Origin: Desulfobacter vibrioformis DSM 8776
GTDB lineage: Bacteria; Desulfobacterota; Desulfobacteria; Desulfobacterales; Desulfobacteraceae
Length of the DNA: 64,000 bases
Direction of reading: 5' to 3'
Assembly: GCF_000745975.1 (NCBI RefSeq)
Contig: NZ_JQKJ01000015.1
Span: 1-64,000, forward strand
This document shows, in pieces, positions 1-8,065 of this stretch; within the stretch, counting starts at the first letter, position 1; the number at the start of each line of letters is the position of its first letter. The notes under the pieces are model-generated. The model had not been told where the DNA came from and searched no databases. It was given only the letters and a program-made list of their open reading frames with translations. The position numbers were made by a program, and so were the translations under genes.

Positions 1-143
1 CGTGGTAGAGAAAAACCTGTACCCAAATTGAGTATTGTACGCTGGCGCACACCCTTCTCAGTTCGTTCTGATTCAACCAACCTGTAGGTGTAATACTGGC
101 GGCCATCTTTTCGGCTTTTAATCGTAGTTCTTCGAATATACAT
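1..143 (-). mobile_element. IS1634/IS4-type transposase, N-terminal part (cut by window edge)
   Basis: Reading the minus strand from the ATG at 143 gives 47 codons starting MYIRRTTIKSRKDGRQYYTY and continuing RLVESERTEKGVRQRTILNL. I recognise this as the N-terminus of DDE transposases of the IS1634 group (IS4 superfamily). The frame is open to the window edge, so the catalytic DDE part lies outside. The element is transcribed away from the truncated ABC transporter that starts about 150 bp to its right, so its outer end lies between 144 and about 290. The N-terminal identification is fairly secure. The IS boundary and whether the copy is intact cannot be told from here. Confidence 0.8.
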
Positions 144-190
144 GGGGCCACTATATACACATGTCAATGGAAAAATCAACAACTTTATAA

Positions 191-276
191 TTTTATGGCA
201 CTACATTGGAGAATATTGAAGGAGCCGCATGCAACACACTTAAAACATTATGAAATAAATTCATAGTGCCATAAAA
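191..276. repeat. 13-bp perfect inverted repeat between transposase and ABC gene
   Basis: TTTTATGGCACTA (191-203) is repeated exactly in inverted orientation as TAGTGCCATAAAA (264-276), with 60 bp between the arms. It lies between the transposase start and the truncated ABC transporter. It may mark the outer end of the IS (terminal or subterminal repeats), or form a hairpin that shields the transposase from outside transcription. No target duplication can be judged because the other IS end is outside the window. Confidence 0.5.
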
Positions 277-291
277 AATAGGTGAAATTTT

Positions 292-1716
292 ATGTTTGTC
301 TTAGAATTTTCGAAAAGATGGGTTAACTCCAGTTTGTCCAGTAATGTCGATGAGAGCGTGATGCTGCTGGGGATGGTGTCAGGCATGCTTATCGAGAACT
401 TTCTCACCCCGGTCGTGGTGATTGTTGGCATGTTTTTTATCGACTGGCAGATGGCGGTGCTGCTGCTGCTGATCATGCCCCTTGCCATTCCTCTGTATCG
501 CAAAAAACGAAAGAGCGGCGCCCATGAAAAAACGGAAATGACCAAGGCCAACAGTGTTCTGGAGTCGGATATCATAGAGTACATTCAGGGCCTTCCTGTT
601 TTACGCGCCACGAATCAGACCGGAAAAAATGCGAAACACCTTCATGAAGGGATTATTCATGTCAGAGATCTTCAACGGGCTTCGGTGTGGGGTACTATTG
701 TCAATCTGGTCATGGGTGACATGCTGATCCTGTTGGCACTTATTATGATCGCCATATGGGGAAGTATTTGGGTCGGCAACGGGACGATGAATATCGCTGT
801 TATCGCCGCGTTGCTTGTCATTGTTTCACGCTTGATGGAGCCGTTATCACTTTTTTTGGCGACGACCTCCGTACTGGATATCATGAATGCCGGCTTTGCG
901 CGTGTCAAAGAGATTCTGAAAACACAACCGCTTGAGGTGATAAGTCCTCAAGGCAAGGCAAATAACTTTGAAATCCGTTTCAGTCATGTGGATTTTACCT
1001 ACCACGGACAGGAAGAGAAGGCCCTCAAAAAATGCACATTCACGATCCCCGGACAGGCCATGACGGCTGTGGTTGGACCGTCCGGGTCAGGCAAGACAAC
1101 GATTGCCAGACTGATGATGCGTTATGCTGATCCCCAGGCAGGAGCGGTTTTCATCGGCGGAATCGATATCCGGCAGATAAGCCAGGAAGAGCTTATGAGC
1201 TACTTTGCCGTTGTTTTTCAAGATGTATACCTCTTTGATGAAACCATTATTGAGAATATCCGAATGGCTAAATCCGACGCAACGGATGAAGAGGTTATCC
1301 AGGCCGCAAAAGCCGCCTGTTGTCACGAGTTTATAAAAGATCTGCCCAATGGATATCATACCACTGTGGGCGATATCGGAGGCAGTCTTTCAGGAGGAGA
1401 ACGTCAACGAATCAGTATCGCTCGCGCCATCCTGAAAGATGCACCTGTCGTCATTCTGGATGAACCGACTGCAGCCCTTGATACACAAAGTGAGGTCGCC
1501 GTACAAAAGGCCATCGACACACTGGTCAAGGATAAAACTATTATTGTTATCGCACATCGTCTCTCTACAATTACAGGTGCGGACCAGATCCTCGTCATTG
1601 ATGACGGGGAGTTAGTTGAAAAAGGTACCCACTCAGACTTGCTCGAAAAACAAGGTAAATACAATGCGCTATGGCAAGCACAGTTAAGCAGCAAGGAATG
1701 GCACATTGGCGAATGA
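292..1716 (+). CDS. ABC exporter (fused permease/ATPase), siderophore-type, 5'-truncated
   Basis: Half-transporter with transmembrane segments around residues 27-72 and 135-195 and a complete nucleotide-binding domain: Walker A GPSGSGKT (262-269), signature LSGGERQR, Walker B VVILDEPTA and the switch AHR. The linker and permease resemble YbtP/YbtQ/IrtB-type siderophore transporters. Family members have about 570-600 residues; this one has 474, and an in-frame stop lies just upstream at 283-285. The first transmembrane helices are therefore missing, most simply because the adjacent IS insertion removed them. The ATG at 292 is only the first available start and the product is probably non-functional. 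The ATPase family call is secure; substrate is inferred. Confidence 0.85.
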   Translation: MFVLEFSKRWVNSSLSSNVDESVMLLGMVSGMLIENFLTPVVVIVGMFFIDWQMAVLLLLIMPLAIPLYRKKRKSGAHEKTEMTKANSVLESDIIEYIQGLPVLRATNQTGKNAKHLHEGIIHVRDLQRASVWGTIVNLVMGDMLILLALIMIAIWGSIWVGNGTMNIAVIAALLVIVSRLMEPLSLFLATTSVLDIMNAGFARVKEILKTQPLEVISPQGKANNFEIRFSHVDFTYHGQEEKALKKCTFTIPGQAMTAVVGPSGSGKTTIARLMMRYADPQAGAVFIGGIDIRQISQEELMSYFAVVFQDVYLFDETIIENIRMAKSDATDEEVIQAAKAACCHEFIKDLPNGYHTTVGDIGGSLSGGERQRISIARAILKDAPVVILDEPTAALDTQSEVAVQKAIDTLVKDKTIIVIAHRLSTITGADQILVIDDGELVEKGTHSDLLEKQGKYNALWQAQLSSKEWHIGE

Positions 1717-1748
1717 TGTTGTTGGAACTTTCTGTATTCCCCTCATCA

Positions 1749-1858
1749 ATGTCATAAAGTTAAGAAACTTTTCAGATTAAAACCACGAAGTTCACGAAGA
1801 ACACGAAGTTTAGTACTCTAATATCTTCGTGGACTTCGTGGTAAAATAAAATCTCAAT
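1749..1858. repeat. Dispersed repeat A, copy 1 (CACGAAG hairpin)
   Basis: Begins AATGTCATAAAGTTAAGA, followed by an arm of 9-bp units (ACCACGAAG, TTCACGAAG, AACACGAAG), a loop containing TTTAGTACT, and a returning arm CTTCGTGGACTTCGTGGT. The same element lies at 60697-60816, nearly identical over about 75 bp on the left, with one more 9-bp unit in its right arm. It sits just downstream of the ABC transporter and can fold into a long hairpin, so it may act as a terminator. Coding potential is nil. Confidence 0.85.
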
Positions 1859-1885
1859 GCTTAAGTTTATGGCATTGTCCCCCCC

Positions 1886-2005
1886 ATGGGCCGCAAATCC
1901 ACAACGAACAACGAAACTAAAGACGCCGACAATGAGGGGCTAAAATGGGCGCCCCCAGGCGCTTCACCCTCTTTTTCCAGGATCTTGTCTCTAGTCTCTT
2001 ATAAA
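1886..2005. repeat. Dispersed repeat B, copy 1 (~120 bp)
   Basis: The stretch from ATGGGCCGCAAATCCACAAC to CTAGTCTCTTATAA recurs in the same orientation at 53882-54000 with roughly 15 differences by eye. Shared landmarks are CACAACGAACAA, GACAATG, GGGGCTAAAAT, CCCAGGCGCTTC and CTTGT.TCTAGT.TCTTATAA. It is non-coding and ends about 40 bp before the aldehyde dehydrogenase gene. Both copies flank accessory or rearranged DNA. No transposase is associated; a small non-autonomous element or recombination relic is possible. Confidence 0.85.
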
Positions 2006-2042
2006 ATTTAATAAAAATCATTACAATTTCGTGAGGTATCTT

Positions 2043-2927
2043 ATGCATGTTGCTATTTTAGGTACAGGCAATATAGGAACGGATCTTTTGATCAAGGTGT
2101 TGCGCTCCGAATTCCTTGACTGCTCAATTTTTGCAGGAAGAAATTATAAATCTGCCGGAATGCAGAAAGCCAGAACACTTGATGTCCCATGCTCTGATAA
2201 AGGGATAGATTACTTACTAAAAAACAAAGATCAATTTGATCTTGTTTTTGATGCAACTTCGGCAGAATCTCATTTAAAAAATTTATTCTCGCTAAAAAAA
2301 ATGGGGAAGAAGGTAATAGACCTGACCCCTTCCAACAACGGTATGATGTGTGTTCCTTCCATAAACATCAAAGCGTCTTTAAAACATAAAGAGTCTAATC
2401 TGATTACGTGCGGGGGACAGGCCTCCCTTCCGGTTGCCTACTCAATAAGTCAAACCCATGACGATATAGAGTATCTGGAGGTTGTTGTCAGTGCATCTTC
2501 GAAAAGTGCCGGTCCAGCCTCAAGAGCCAACGTGGATGAGTACATTACAACTACAGAAAGAGCGCTGAAATATTTTACGGGTGTAAAGAAGGTAAAAACA
2601 CTGTTGGTTCTTAATCCTGCTGTCCCGGGTGTGGATATGCAAACAACCATTTTTGCAAAGGTAAAAAATCATAATCTGGAAAAACTCAGTTCTTTTTTGG
2701 ATACAATTGTTAAAGAAGTTCAATCCTATGTGCCAGGATATAGAATTGAAATTGGCCCTATATGGGAAGGAAACCGGATAGTTGTTATCGTCAAAGTTAA
2801 AGGGCTTGGGGATTATCTCCCTAAATTTGCAGGCAATCTGGATATTATAAATTGTGCTGCTGTTACGATAGCAGAGGAATATGCAAAGGAGATAAAAGGA
2901 AATGAACGAAAAGTTAATTATAAATGA
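2043..2927 (+). CDS. Acetaldehyde dehydrogenase (acylating), DmpF/MhpF family
   Basis: Interconverts an aldehyde plus CoA with the acyl-CoA using NAD; family members act in a complex with the aldolase encoded next door and channel acetaldehyde. The N-terminal Rossmann motif is GTGNIG (7-12), and the catalytic cysteine is C123 in ITCGGQASLP. Length 294 is slightly under the usual ~300-315. An in-frame GTG lies at 2031, but the ATG at 2043 has GTGAGGT upstream at suitable distance. The 3' end overlaps the aldolase gene by 26 bp, the arrangement typical of the dmpFG pair. Here it is not in a meta-cleavage pathway but with an aminotransferase and a type II thioesterase. The aldehyde used may therefore not be acetaldehyde. 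Confidence 0.9.
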   Translation: MHVAILGTGNIGTDLLIKVLRSEFLDCSIFAGRNYKSAGMQKARTLDVPCSDKGIDYLLKNKDQFDLVFDATSAESHLKNLFSLKKMGKKVIDLTPSNNGMMCVPSINIKASLKHKESNLITCGGQASLPVAYSISQTHDDIEYLEVVVSASSKSAGPASRANVDEYITTTERALKYFTGVKKVKTLLVLNPAVPGVDMQTTIFAKVKNHNLEKLSSFLDTIVKEVQSYVPGYRIEIGPIWEGNRIVVIVKVKGLGDYLPKFAGNLDIINCAAVTIAEEYAKEIKGNERKVNYK

Positions 2928-3951
2928 TGCAACATTAAGGGATGGCAGCCATGCGCTCCTTCACCAACTGACATCTGAACAGGTGGAATTGTATTGTAAC
3001 AAGATTGATAAGTCGGGGGTGGATATTGTTGAAGTCGGTCACGGGAATGGACTTGGGGCCTCTTCTTTACAGGTTGGAGAATCTTTAACTCCGGACAGAG
3101 TACTTCTTCAGGCAGCCAGAAAAAGCCTCAAAAATTCAAAGTTGGGGGTTTTTGTTGTTCCTGGCTTTGCTACCATTGAAAAAGATCTGAAACCCGCCAT
3201 TGATATTGGGGCGGATGTTTTTAGAATCGTCTCACATTGCACGGAGGCAGATACAACAGAACCTCATATAAAATTCTGTAAAAAAAATGGTAAAACCGTT
3301 TTTGGTGTGTTGTTGATGTGTCACATGCTGGAGGCAGAACCTCTTTGTCAAGAGGCATTAAAAATGCAGGATTATGGAGCTGAAGGTATTATTTTGATGG
3401 ATTCTGCGGGATATTCTCTACCCGAGGACGTCAAAACAAAAGTTTCATATTTGGTTGAGAATTTGTCTGTTCCTGTTGGTTTTCACGCGCATAATAATCT
3501 AGGGATGGCAATTGCAAACTCTTTGGAGGCAGTAAAATCCGGGGCATTAATAATTGATGCAACTGCAAGGGGTTTTGGCGCTGGAGCAGGAAATGCCCAA
3601 ATTGAAGCTCTTGCTGCTGTTTTTCAACGCAGAAAAGAAATAAATAGCAGTCTGAATTTGTACGAATTATTAGACGCTGCTGATATCGCTGAAAAATTTA
3701 TTATCAATAGCATGCCGCATACCAGCTCAATCAATATTGCCAGCGGTCTGGCCGGTGTGTTCTCAGGTTTTGAAAAACATGTTGTAAGAATTTCTGAAGA
3801 ATTTGAGGTTGATCCCAAAGATATCTTTTTTGAATTAGGCAAACGAAAAATTCTTGCGGGGCAGGAAGATATGATAATTAATGTGGCAAATGATCTCGCA
3901 AAAGACAGACAGAGTAAAAATGATTGTTTTTATATAACAGCCACAGGCTGA
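2902..3951 (+). CDS. 4-hydroxy-2-oxovalerate aldolase, DmpG/MhpE family
   Basis: Class II HMGL-type aldolase that joins or cleaves pyruvate (or another 2-oxoacid) and an aldehyde. N-terminal motif DATLRDGSHA (9-18) carries the catalytic R13 and metal-binding D14; the metal histidines are H195 and H197 in GFHAHNNLG. The C-terminal dehydrogenase-contacting region is present, total 349 residues, normal for the family. It overlaps the aldehyde dehydrogenase gene by 26 bp, which implies translational coupling and a channelling complex. Followed after 88 bp by a branched-chain aminotransferase, so the 4-hydroxy-2-oxoacid may be made and then aminated rather than degraded. That direction is inference. 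Confidence 0.9.
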   Translation: MNEKLIINDATLRDGSHALLHQLTSEQVELYCNKIDKSGVDIVEVGHGNGLGASSLQVGESLTPDRVLLQAARKSLKNSKLGVFVVPGFATIEKDLKPAIDIGADVFRIVSHCTEADTTEPHIKFCKKNGKTVFGVLLMCHMLEAEPLCQEALKMQDYGAEGIILMDSAGYSLPEDVKTKVSYLVENLSVPVGFHAHNNLGMAIANSLEAVKSGALIIDATARGFGAGAGNAQIEALAAVFQRRKEINSSLNLYELLDAADIAEKFIINSMPHTSSINIASGLAGVFSGFEKHVVRISEEFEVDPKDIFFELGKRKILAGQEDMIINVANDLAKDRQSKNDCFYITATG

Positions 3952-4039
3952 TCTGATTTTTCACCCAAACCGTCACACAACAACACATGAAAGTGATTTA
4001 ACAATTTATTGGGACTTTCATATGGAACTGGAAGGCATT

Positions 4040-5101
4040 ATGGAGATAAAAGTAATAAAAAAAAATCCTATAGGTAAGAAACCCGATGGTTCAACTCTGG
4101 GTTTTGGTAATATTTTTACAGATCATATGTTTAACCTTGACTATAACCCTGAAAAAGGTTGGCACAATGCCAGAATTGAACCTTTTCAAAAATTTGAATT
4201 TTCTCCGGCAACTATGGTCCTGCACTATGGGCAGGCGATATTTGAGGGACTAAAAGCATATAAAAATGATAAAAAAGATATCCTTCTTTTCAGGGTAAAA
4301 GATAATTTCAAACGACTTAACAACTCTGCAAAAGGACTGTGTATTCCTGAACTTGACAGCGACTTTCTTATAAAAGCGTTGCACAAACTTCTAAAGCTTG
4401 AAAAAGACTGGGTTCCCGAAGCTCCGGGAACATCACTTTATATAAGGCCTGCGATAATTGCCACAGATCCTTCTATTGATTTAAGACCATCTGAAACTTA
4501 CAGATATTTTGTCATACTCTCTCCTGTCGGCGCATATTATGAAGGCTTTAAACCTGTTAACATATGGGTTTCTAAAGATTATACAAGGGCTATTCCCGGA
4601 GGTGTGGGGGAGTTTAAGACAGCCGGCAATTATGCTGCAAGTTTATTTGCAGCAACAGAGGCGGCAGAAAACGGCTATAACCAGGTACTCTGGCTTGATG
4701 CGGTCGAGAAAAAATATATAGAAGAGGTCGGGTCTATGAATATATTTTTTGTTATAGGTGATGAGATAGTAACCCCCAAGCTTACCGGAAGTATTCTTCC
4801 CGGCATAACAAGGTCCTCGGTTATTGATCTTTCAAACAACTGGGGCTTTAAAATATCCGAGCGCAGGATCTCCATAGATGAAATTCTGGAAGCGCACGAC
4901 AGCGGCGATCTTAAAGAAGTTTTTGGTTCAGGGACCGGCGTTGGTATTTCCCCTGTCGGAAAAATAGGCCTTGATGACACAGAGCTGACTATAAACGGGA
5001 ATAAACCCGGTGAGCTGGCTGTAAAATTCGATGAGGAACTTACCGGAATCAAGCTTGGAAACCGTGAAGATAAATTCAACTGGGTGACCCCAGTTCTATG
5101 A
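4040..5101 (+). CDS. ilvE: Branched-chain-amino-acid aminotransferase (fold-type IV PLP)
   Basis: Full-length class IV aminotransferase of the BCAT group. PLP lysine K193 lies in GEFKTAGNYAAS; other landmarks are GQAIFEGLKAY, LYIRPAI, EEVGSMNIFF and FGSGTGVGISPVG. An alternative ATG at 4022 would add six residues, but GGAAGG at 4029-4034 favours 4040. It transfers an amino group between glutamate and a 2-oxoacid. In this operon it follows an aldolase that makes 4-hydroxy-2-oxoacids, so its substrate may be that product rather than a leucine/valine precursor. Codon use is AT-rich like the two genes before it. Gene symbol is by family; substrate is inferred. Confidence 0.88.
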   Translation: MEIKVIKKNPIGKKPDGSTLGFGNIFTDHMFNLDYNPEKGWHNARIEPFQKFEFSPATMVLHYGQAIFEGLKAYKNDKKDILLFRVKDNFKRLNNSAKGLCIPELDSDFLIKALHKLLKLEKDWVPEAPGTSLYIRPAIIATDPSIDLRPSETYRYFVILSPVGAYYEGFKPVNIWVSKDYTRAIPGGVGEFKTAGNYAASLFAATEAAENGYNQVLWLDAVEKKYIEEVGSMNIFFVIGDEIVTPKLTGSILPGITRSSVIDLSNNWGFKISERRISIDEILEAHDSGDLKEVFGSGTGVGISPVGKIGLDDTELTINGNKPGELAVKFDEELTGIKLGNREDKFNWVTPVL

Positions 5102-5128
5102 AACGGTTTTAAAATAAAGGAATCTATC

Positions 5129-6022
5129 ATGCCAAAAAAAATTTATGGGAGTCAGTGTGTTTTGCTGACACCTTTGAACGAAGATGAAACTATTGATAAA
5201 CAGAGCACAAAAAGACTTATTGATTATGTTATTACCAACGGAGTTCATGGTGTTCTGGCCCAGAGTACCACCGGCGAGGCTTTTTTATTTGACACAGATG
5301 AGAGAAAAACATGTCTTGATTTAGCCCTGGAATACGTTGATGGCCGTACGCCAGTTGGCTTTACCGTTGAATCCCCCTCCACTGCAATTTCGGTGGATTT
5401 GGCAAAATACGCTGAAAAAGCTGGTGCTGACTATCTTTTTACAACGGCACCTTATCGGGTTCCGCATACGGGTGCTGGTATATATGAACATTTTAAAGCG
5501 ATCAATGATGCCGTTAACCTGCCAATTTTAATATATGACGGCGGGGCTGGCATTGAGTTTGGGTTGGATCTTTATGCAAAAATAAGTGAAAATCTGCAAA
5601 ATATAAAATATTCTAAAATATTTGTGGAGAAGCCGGGAAAAATACCTATGATAACAGAGGCTACCCAGGGAAAGATCATTCCGTGGGCAGGACATGACCG
5701 ATGCTTTTATCAGATGCTTTTGTATGGTGCTTCCGGTATGACTTCTGCCTGCAGCTGCATTGTGCCTGGCGAAATCACAAATATAGTTGATTATATTCAG
5801 GCCGGTGAAATTGAAAAAGCCCGTGAAATATACCTGAAAACAGTTTGCCCTTTAACTAATATTGCTGTGTACAGCGTATTGGATTTTATAGCCTGTTATA
5901 AAATGGCCTTGTATTTCATGGGAATTATTACAACACCAACTGTCCGCAAACCGTTGATGCCATTGAATTCAACCATGCAAACCGAAATTCGTGAGGCTTT
6001 AAAGTTTATTGGTAAGCTTTAA
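5129..6022 (+). CDS. Dihydrodipicolinate synthase (DapA) family aldolase/lyase
   Basis: A 297-residue class I aldolase of the DapA/N-acetylneuraminate lyase superfamily. STTGE (46-50) matches the pyruvate-carboxylate-binding GTTGE loop, Y136 in ILIYDGG matches the catalytic tyrosine, and K163 in IKYSKIFV aligns with the Schiff-base lysine. The sequence around both residues differs from true DapA (the tyrosine is followed by DGGAG instead of NVPGRT), so lysine biosynthesis is unlikely. It follows the aminotransferase by 27 bp with AAAGGA upstream of its ATG. Likely condenses or cleaves a 2-oxoacid in the same pathway. The actual substrate cannot be read from sequence. Confidence 0.82.
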   Translation: MPKKIYGSQCVLLTPLNEDETIDKQSTKRLIDYVITNGVHGVLAQSTTGEAFLFDTDERKTCLDLALEYVDGRTPVGFTVESPSTAISVDLAKYAEKAGADYLFTTAPYRVPHTGAGIYEHFKAINDAVNLPILIYDGGAGIEFGLDLYAKISENLQNIKYSKIFVEKPGKIPMITEATQGKIIPWAGHDRCFYQMLLYGASGMTSACSCIVPGEITNIVDYIQAGEIEKAREIYLKTVCPLTNIAVYSVLDFIACYKMALYFMGIITTPTVRKPLMPLNSTMQTEIREALKFIGKL

Positions 6023-6137
6023 AGCAGAGATCTTTCACTGCACTCAATTCTGAAAAAATATTTCCAACACTCCTGCAGTATATGAAAGAGTGGTCGCAAC
6101 ATTTGGGTTTAACCCTGAATCAAAATAGGAGAAGAGC

Positions 6138-6905
6138 ATGTATATGTCTAAGGTAGTTGGAGATGTTCGGGAAACTCCCGCTTTGATGGTGTATAAAAAT
6201 AATAGGACGATCCTGCGGCTGTTTTGTTTTCCCTACGCCGGAGGCGGTGCCGCAGCTTTTAGAATGTGGCCGGCGTTTTTACCGGATACCGTGGAAGTGT
6301 GCGGAGTTCAGCCGCCGGGCAGGGAAAACCGCATCGGCGAAGCACCCATTGCCGATGTTCATGATCTGGTGGCCCGGCTTTTACCGTCGTTGGCACCATG
6401 GTTTGACAAGCCTTTTGTTTTTTACGGCCACAGCACAGGGGGGCTGGTTGCCTTTGAGATGATCCGGGAACTGCGCCGGCAGCAAATGCCCCTTCCCCTC
6501 CATCTGGTTGTCTCGGGGGCAAGGGCTCCCCATATTCCCGAACCTTCTCCTTTGCACAATTTGCCAAGAGAGGCGTTCATACAGCAATTGCGCCGGTTTT
6601 CCGGTACGCCTGAGACTGTGCTGGAAAACAGTGAACTTATGGAAATCTATATACCCATTCTCAGAGCGGACCTTGCCATTGAGGAGAAGTATACCCTAAA
6701 AAAGGAAGCACCCATGAATATACCGATAACTGCCATTTACGGTATTGAGGATGATGAGGCCCCCAAGTCAGTTATGGCACCATGGAAACGATATACCACG
6801 GATTCCTTTGAATTGATCGGCCTGCAAGGCGGGCATTTTTTCATCAATACCGCCCGGTCGGCTTTTTTATCCTGCCTTTCCCGGATAACAGATTTTTTTC
6901 AGTAA
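6138..6905 (+). CDS. Type II thioesterase (GrsT/YbtT-like alpha/beta hydrolase)
   Basis: External thioesterase of the kind that clears mis-acylated carrier proteins in non-ribosomal peptide or polyketide assembly. Features: LFCFPYAGGGAAAFRMWP near the N-terminus, PPGRE (59-63), nucleophile S99 in YGHSTGGLVAFE, and a terminal GGHFF histidine. Length 255 is typical. RBS AGGAG sits 8 bases before the ATG. Its base composition is visibly more GC-rich than the four genes before it, suggesting a different origin. It is strong evidence that this operon serves a carrier-protein pathway, although no NRPS/PKS gene lies in the window; one may have been beyond the IS at the left edge. Confidence 0.88.
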   Translation: MYMSKVVGDVRETPALMVYKNNRTILRLFCFPYAGGGAAAFRMWPAFLPDTVEVCGVQPPGRENRIGEAPIADVHDLVARLLPSLAPWFDKPFVFYGHSTGGLVAFEMIRELRRQQMPLPLHLVVSGARAPHIPEPSPLHNLPREAFIQQLRRFSGTPETVLENSELMEIYIPILRADLAIEEKYTLKKEAPMNIPITAIYGIEDDEAPKSVMAPWKRYTTDSFELIGLQGGHFFINTARSAFLSCLSRITDFFQ

Positions 6906-6966
6906 ATTGTGCAGTCGGCACTTAAAATATAAATGTATCCTTTTTAAAAGTGGAGGTAATTTTAAA

Positions 6967-7908
6967 ATGAATTCAAACGAAATTTTGAATCAGATAGGAG
7001 CGACCCCCATGTTTCGGATCGGGCTTGGGGGAAATGACGACATGAACATTTACGCAAAAGCAGAATACCTGAATCCGGGAGGTTCAATCAAAGATCGCGT
7101 TGCGCTTTTTATTATCGAACAGGCTGAAAAAAAGGGCAGATTAAAAAAAGGAATGTCCATCGTAGAAGCAACCAGCGGAAATACAGGCATTGCAGTGGCC
7201 ATGGTTGGTTTGGTCAAAGGGTATGATGTCAGGATCATCATGCCGGAAAATATGAGTGATGAGAGAAAAAAAATGATCCGGGCTCTGAATGCTGAATTAA
7301 TTTTAACGCCTCCTGAAAAAAATGTGGCAGGCGCTGTTGAAAAGCTTAAAGAGATTATGGCTGAAGATGACAACATTTTTGTCCCTGACCAGTTTGAAAA
7401 TCATGACAACAGTATGTCCCATTATCTCTCCACAGGTCCTGAGATATGGAAAAACATGAACGGCCATGTGGATATTTTTGTGTCAGGCCTTGGCAGCGGC
7501 GGCACACTCATGGGAACAGGGAAATACCTGAAGGAAAAGAATCCTGAAATCATGATTGTTGCGGTTGAGCCGAAAAATGCCTCTGCACTTCTGGGCCATG
7601 AACCGGGACTCCACAAAATAGAAGGCATAGGCGATGGATTTGTTCCCTCCATTGTGGATACCAGTCTGATCGACAATGTCATTGAAGTTGACGATGACAG
7701 CGCGGTGGAAATGACCCGCTGGCTTGCAAGTAAGCAAGGCTTCCTCGTAGGAATTTCTTCCGGTGCCAACGTATGTGCAGCCCTTGAAATGCGGCATCTG
7801 TTTGGAAAGGATAAAAATATCGCCACCATTTTCCCCGACGGCGCGGAAAGGTATTTCAGCACAGCCCTTTTTGCTGACCGGCACCGGAAACTGGCAGTTG
7901 CTATATAG
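6967..7908 (+). CDS. Cysteine synthase family PLP enzyme (O-acetylserine sulfhydrylase-like)
   Basis: Beta-substitution PLP enzyme of the CysK/CysM/SbnA family, 313 residues. PLP lysine K42 in GGSIKDR, substrate loop TSGNTG (69-74), phosphate loop GLGSGGT (174-180) and PLP-nitrogen serine in GISSGAN. The ATG at 6967 is chosen because GGAGGT lies 9 bases upstream; upstream codons in the same frame have no support. It is the last gene of the aldolase/aminotransferase/thioesterase run. It could make cysteine, or, like SbnA, use an activated serine with another amine to build a non-proteinogenic residue. The family is secure; the substrate is open. Confidence 0.88.
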   Translation: MNSNEILNQIGATPMFRIGLGGNDDMNIYAKAEYLNPGGSIKDRVALFIIEQAEKKGRLKKGMSIVEATSGNTGIAVAMVGLVKGYDVRIIMPENMSDERKKMIRALNAELILTPPEKNVAGAVEKLKEIMAEDDNIFVPDQFENHDNSMSHYLSTGPEIWKNMNGHVDIFVSGLGSGGTLMGTGKYLKEKNPEIMIVAVEPKNASALLGHEPGLHKIEGIGDGFVPSIVDTSLIDNVIEVDDDSAVEMTRWLASKQGFLVGISSGANVCAALEMRHLFGKDKNIATIFPDGAERYFSTALFADRHRKLAVAI

Positions 7909-8065
7909 GGTGTATATAAAGGCTATTTGTTTTTATTTCGAATTGTTATTGGTCCGACCCTATGACGACTCTATGCCTTCTGTTAACGCTCTCGAGAACC
8001 GTTCCAAAGTCAGTTTAAACAGATTATATCTTGTGGCTCCTTATCCGCCATGGTAAAAATCCAGC

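Noticed and set aside
191-276. Riboswitch or small RNA at the inverted repeat
   Set aside because: The arms are 60 bp apart and the only context is an IS end and a truncated gene; no conserved RNA motif is visible.
1717-2042. tRNA or small RNA in the repeat-rich spacer
   Set aside because: No cloverleaf, CCA end or T-loop GGTTC..AATC pattern; the content is explained by the two dispersed repeats.
7763-8056. 97-codon plus-strand frame between cysK-like and Rpn genes
   Set aside because: Most of it overlaps the cysteine-synthase-like gene in another frame; the tail has no similarity that I recognise and no RBS.
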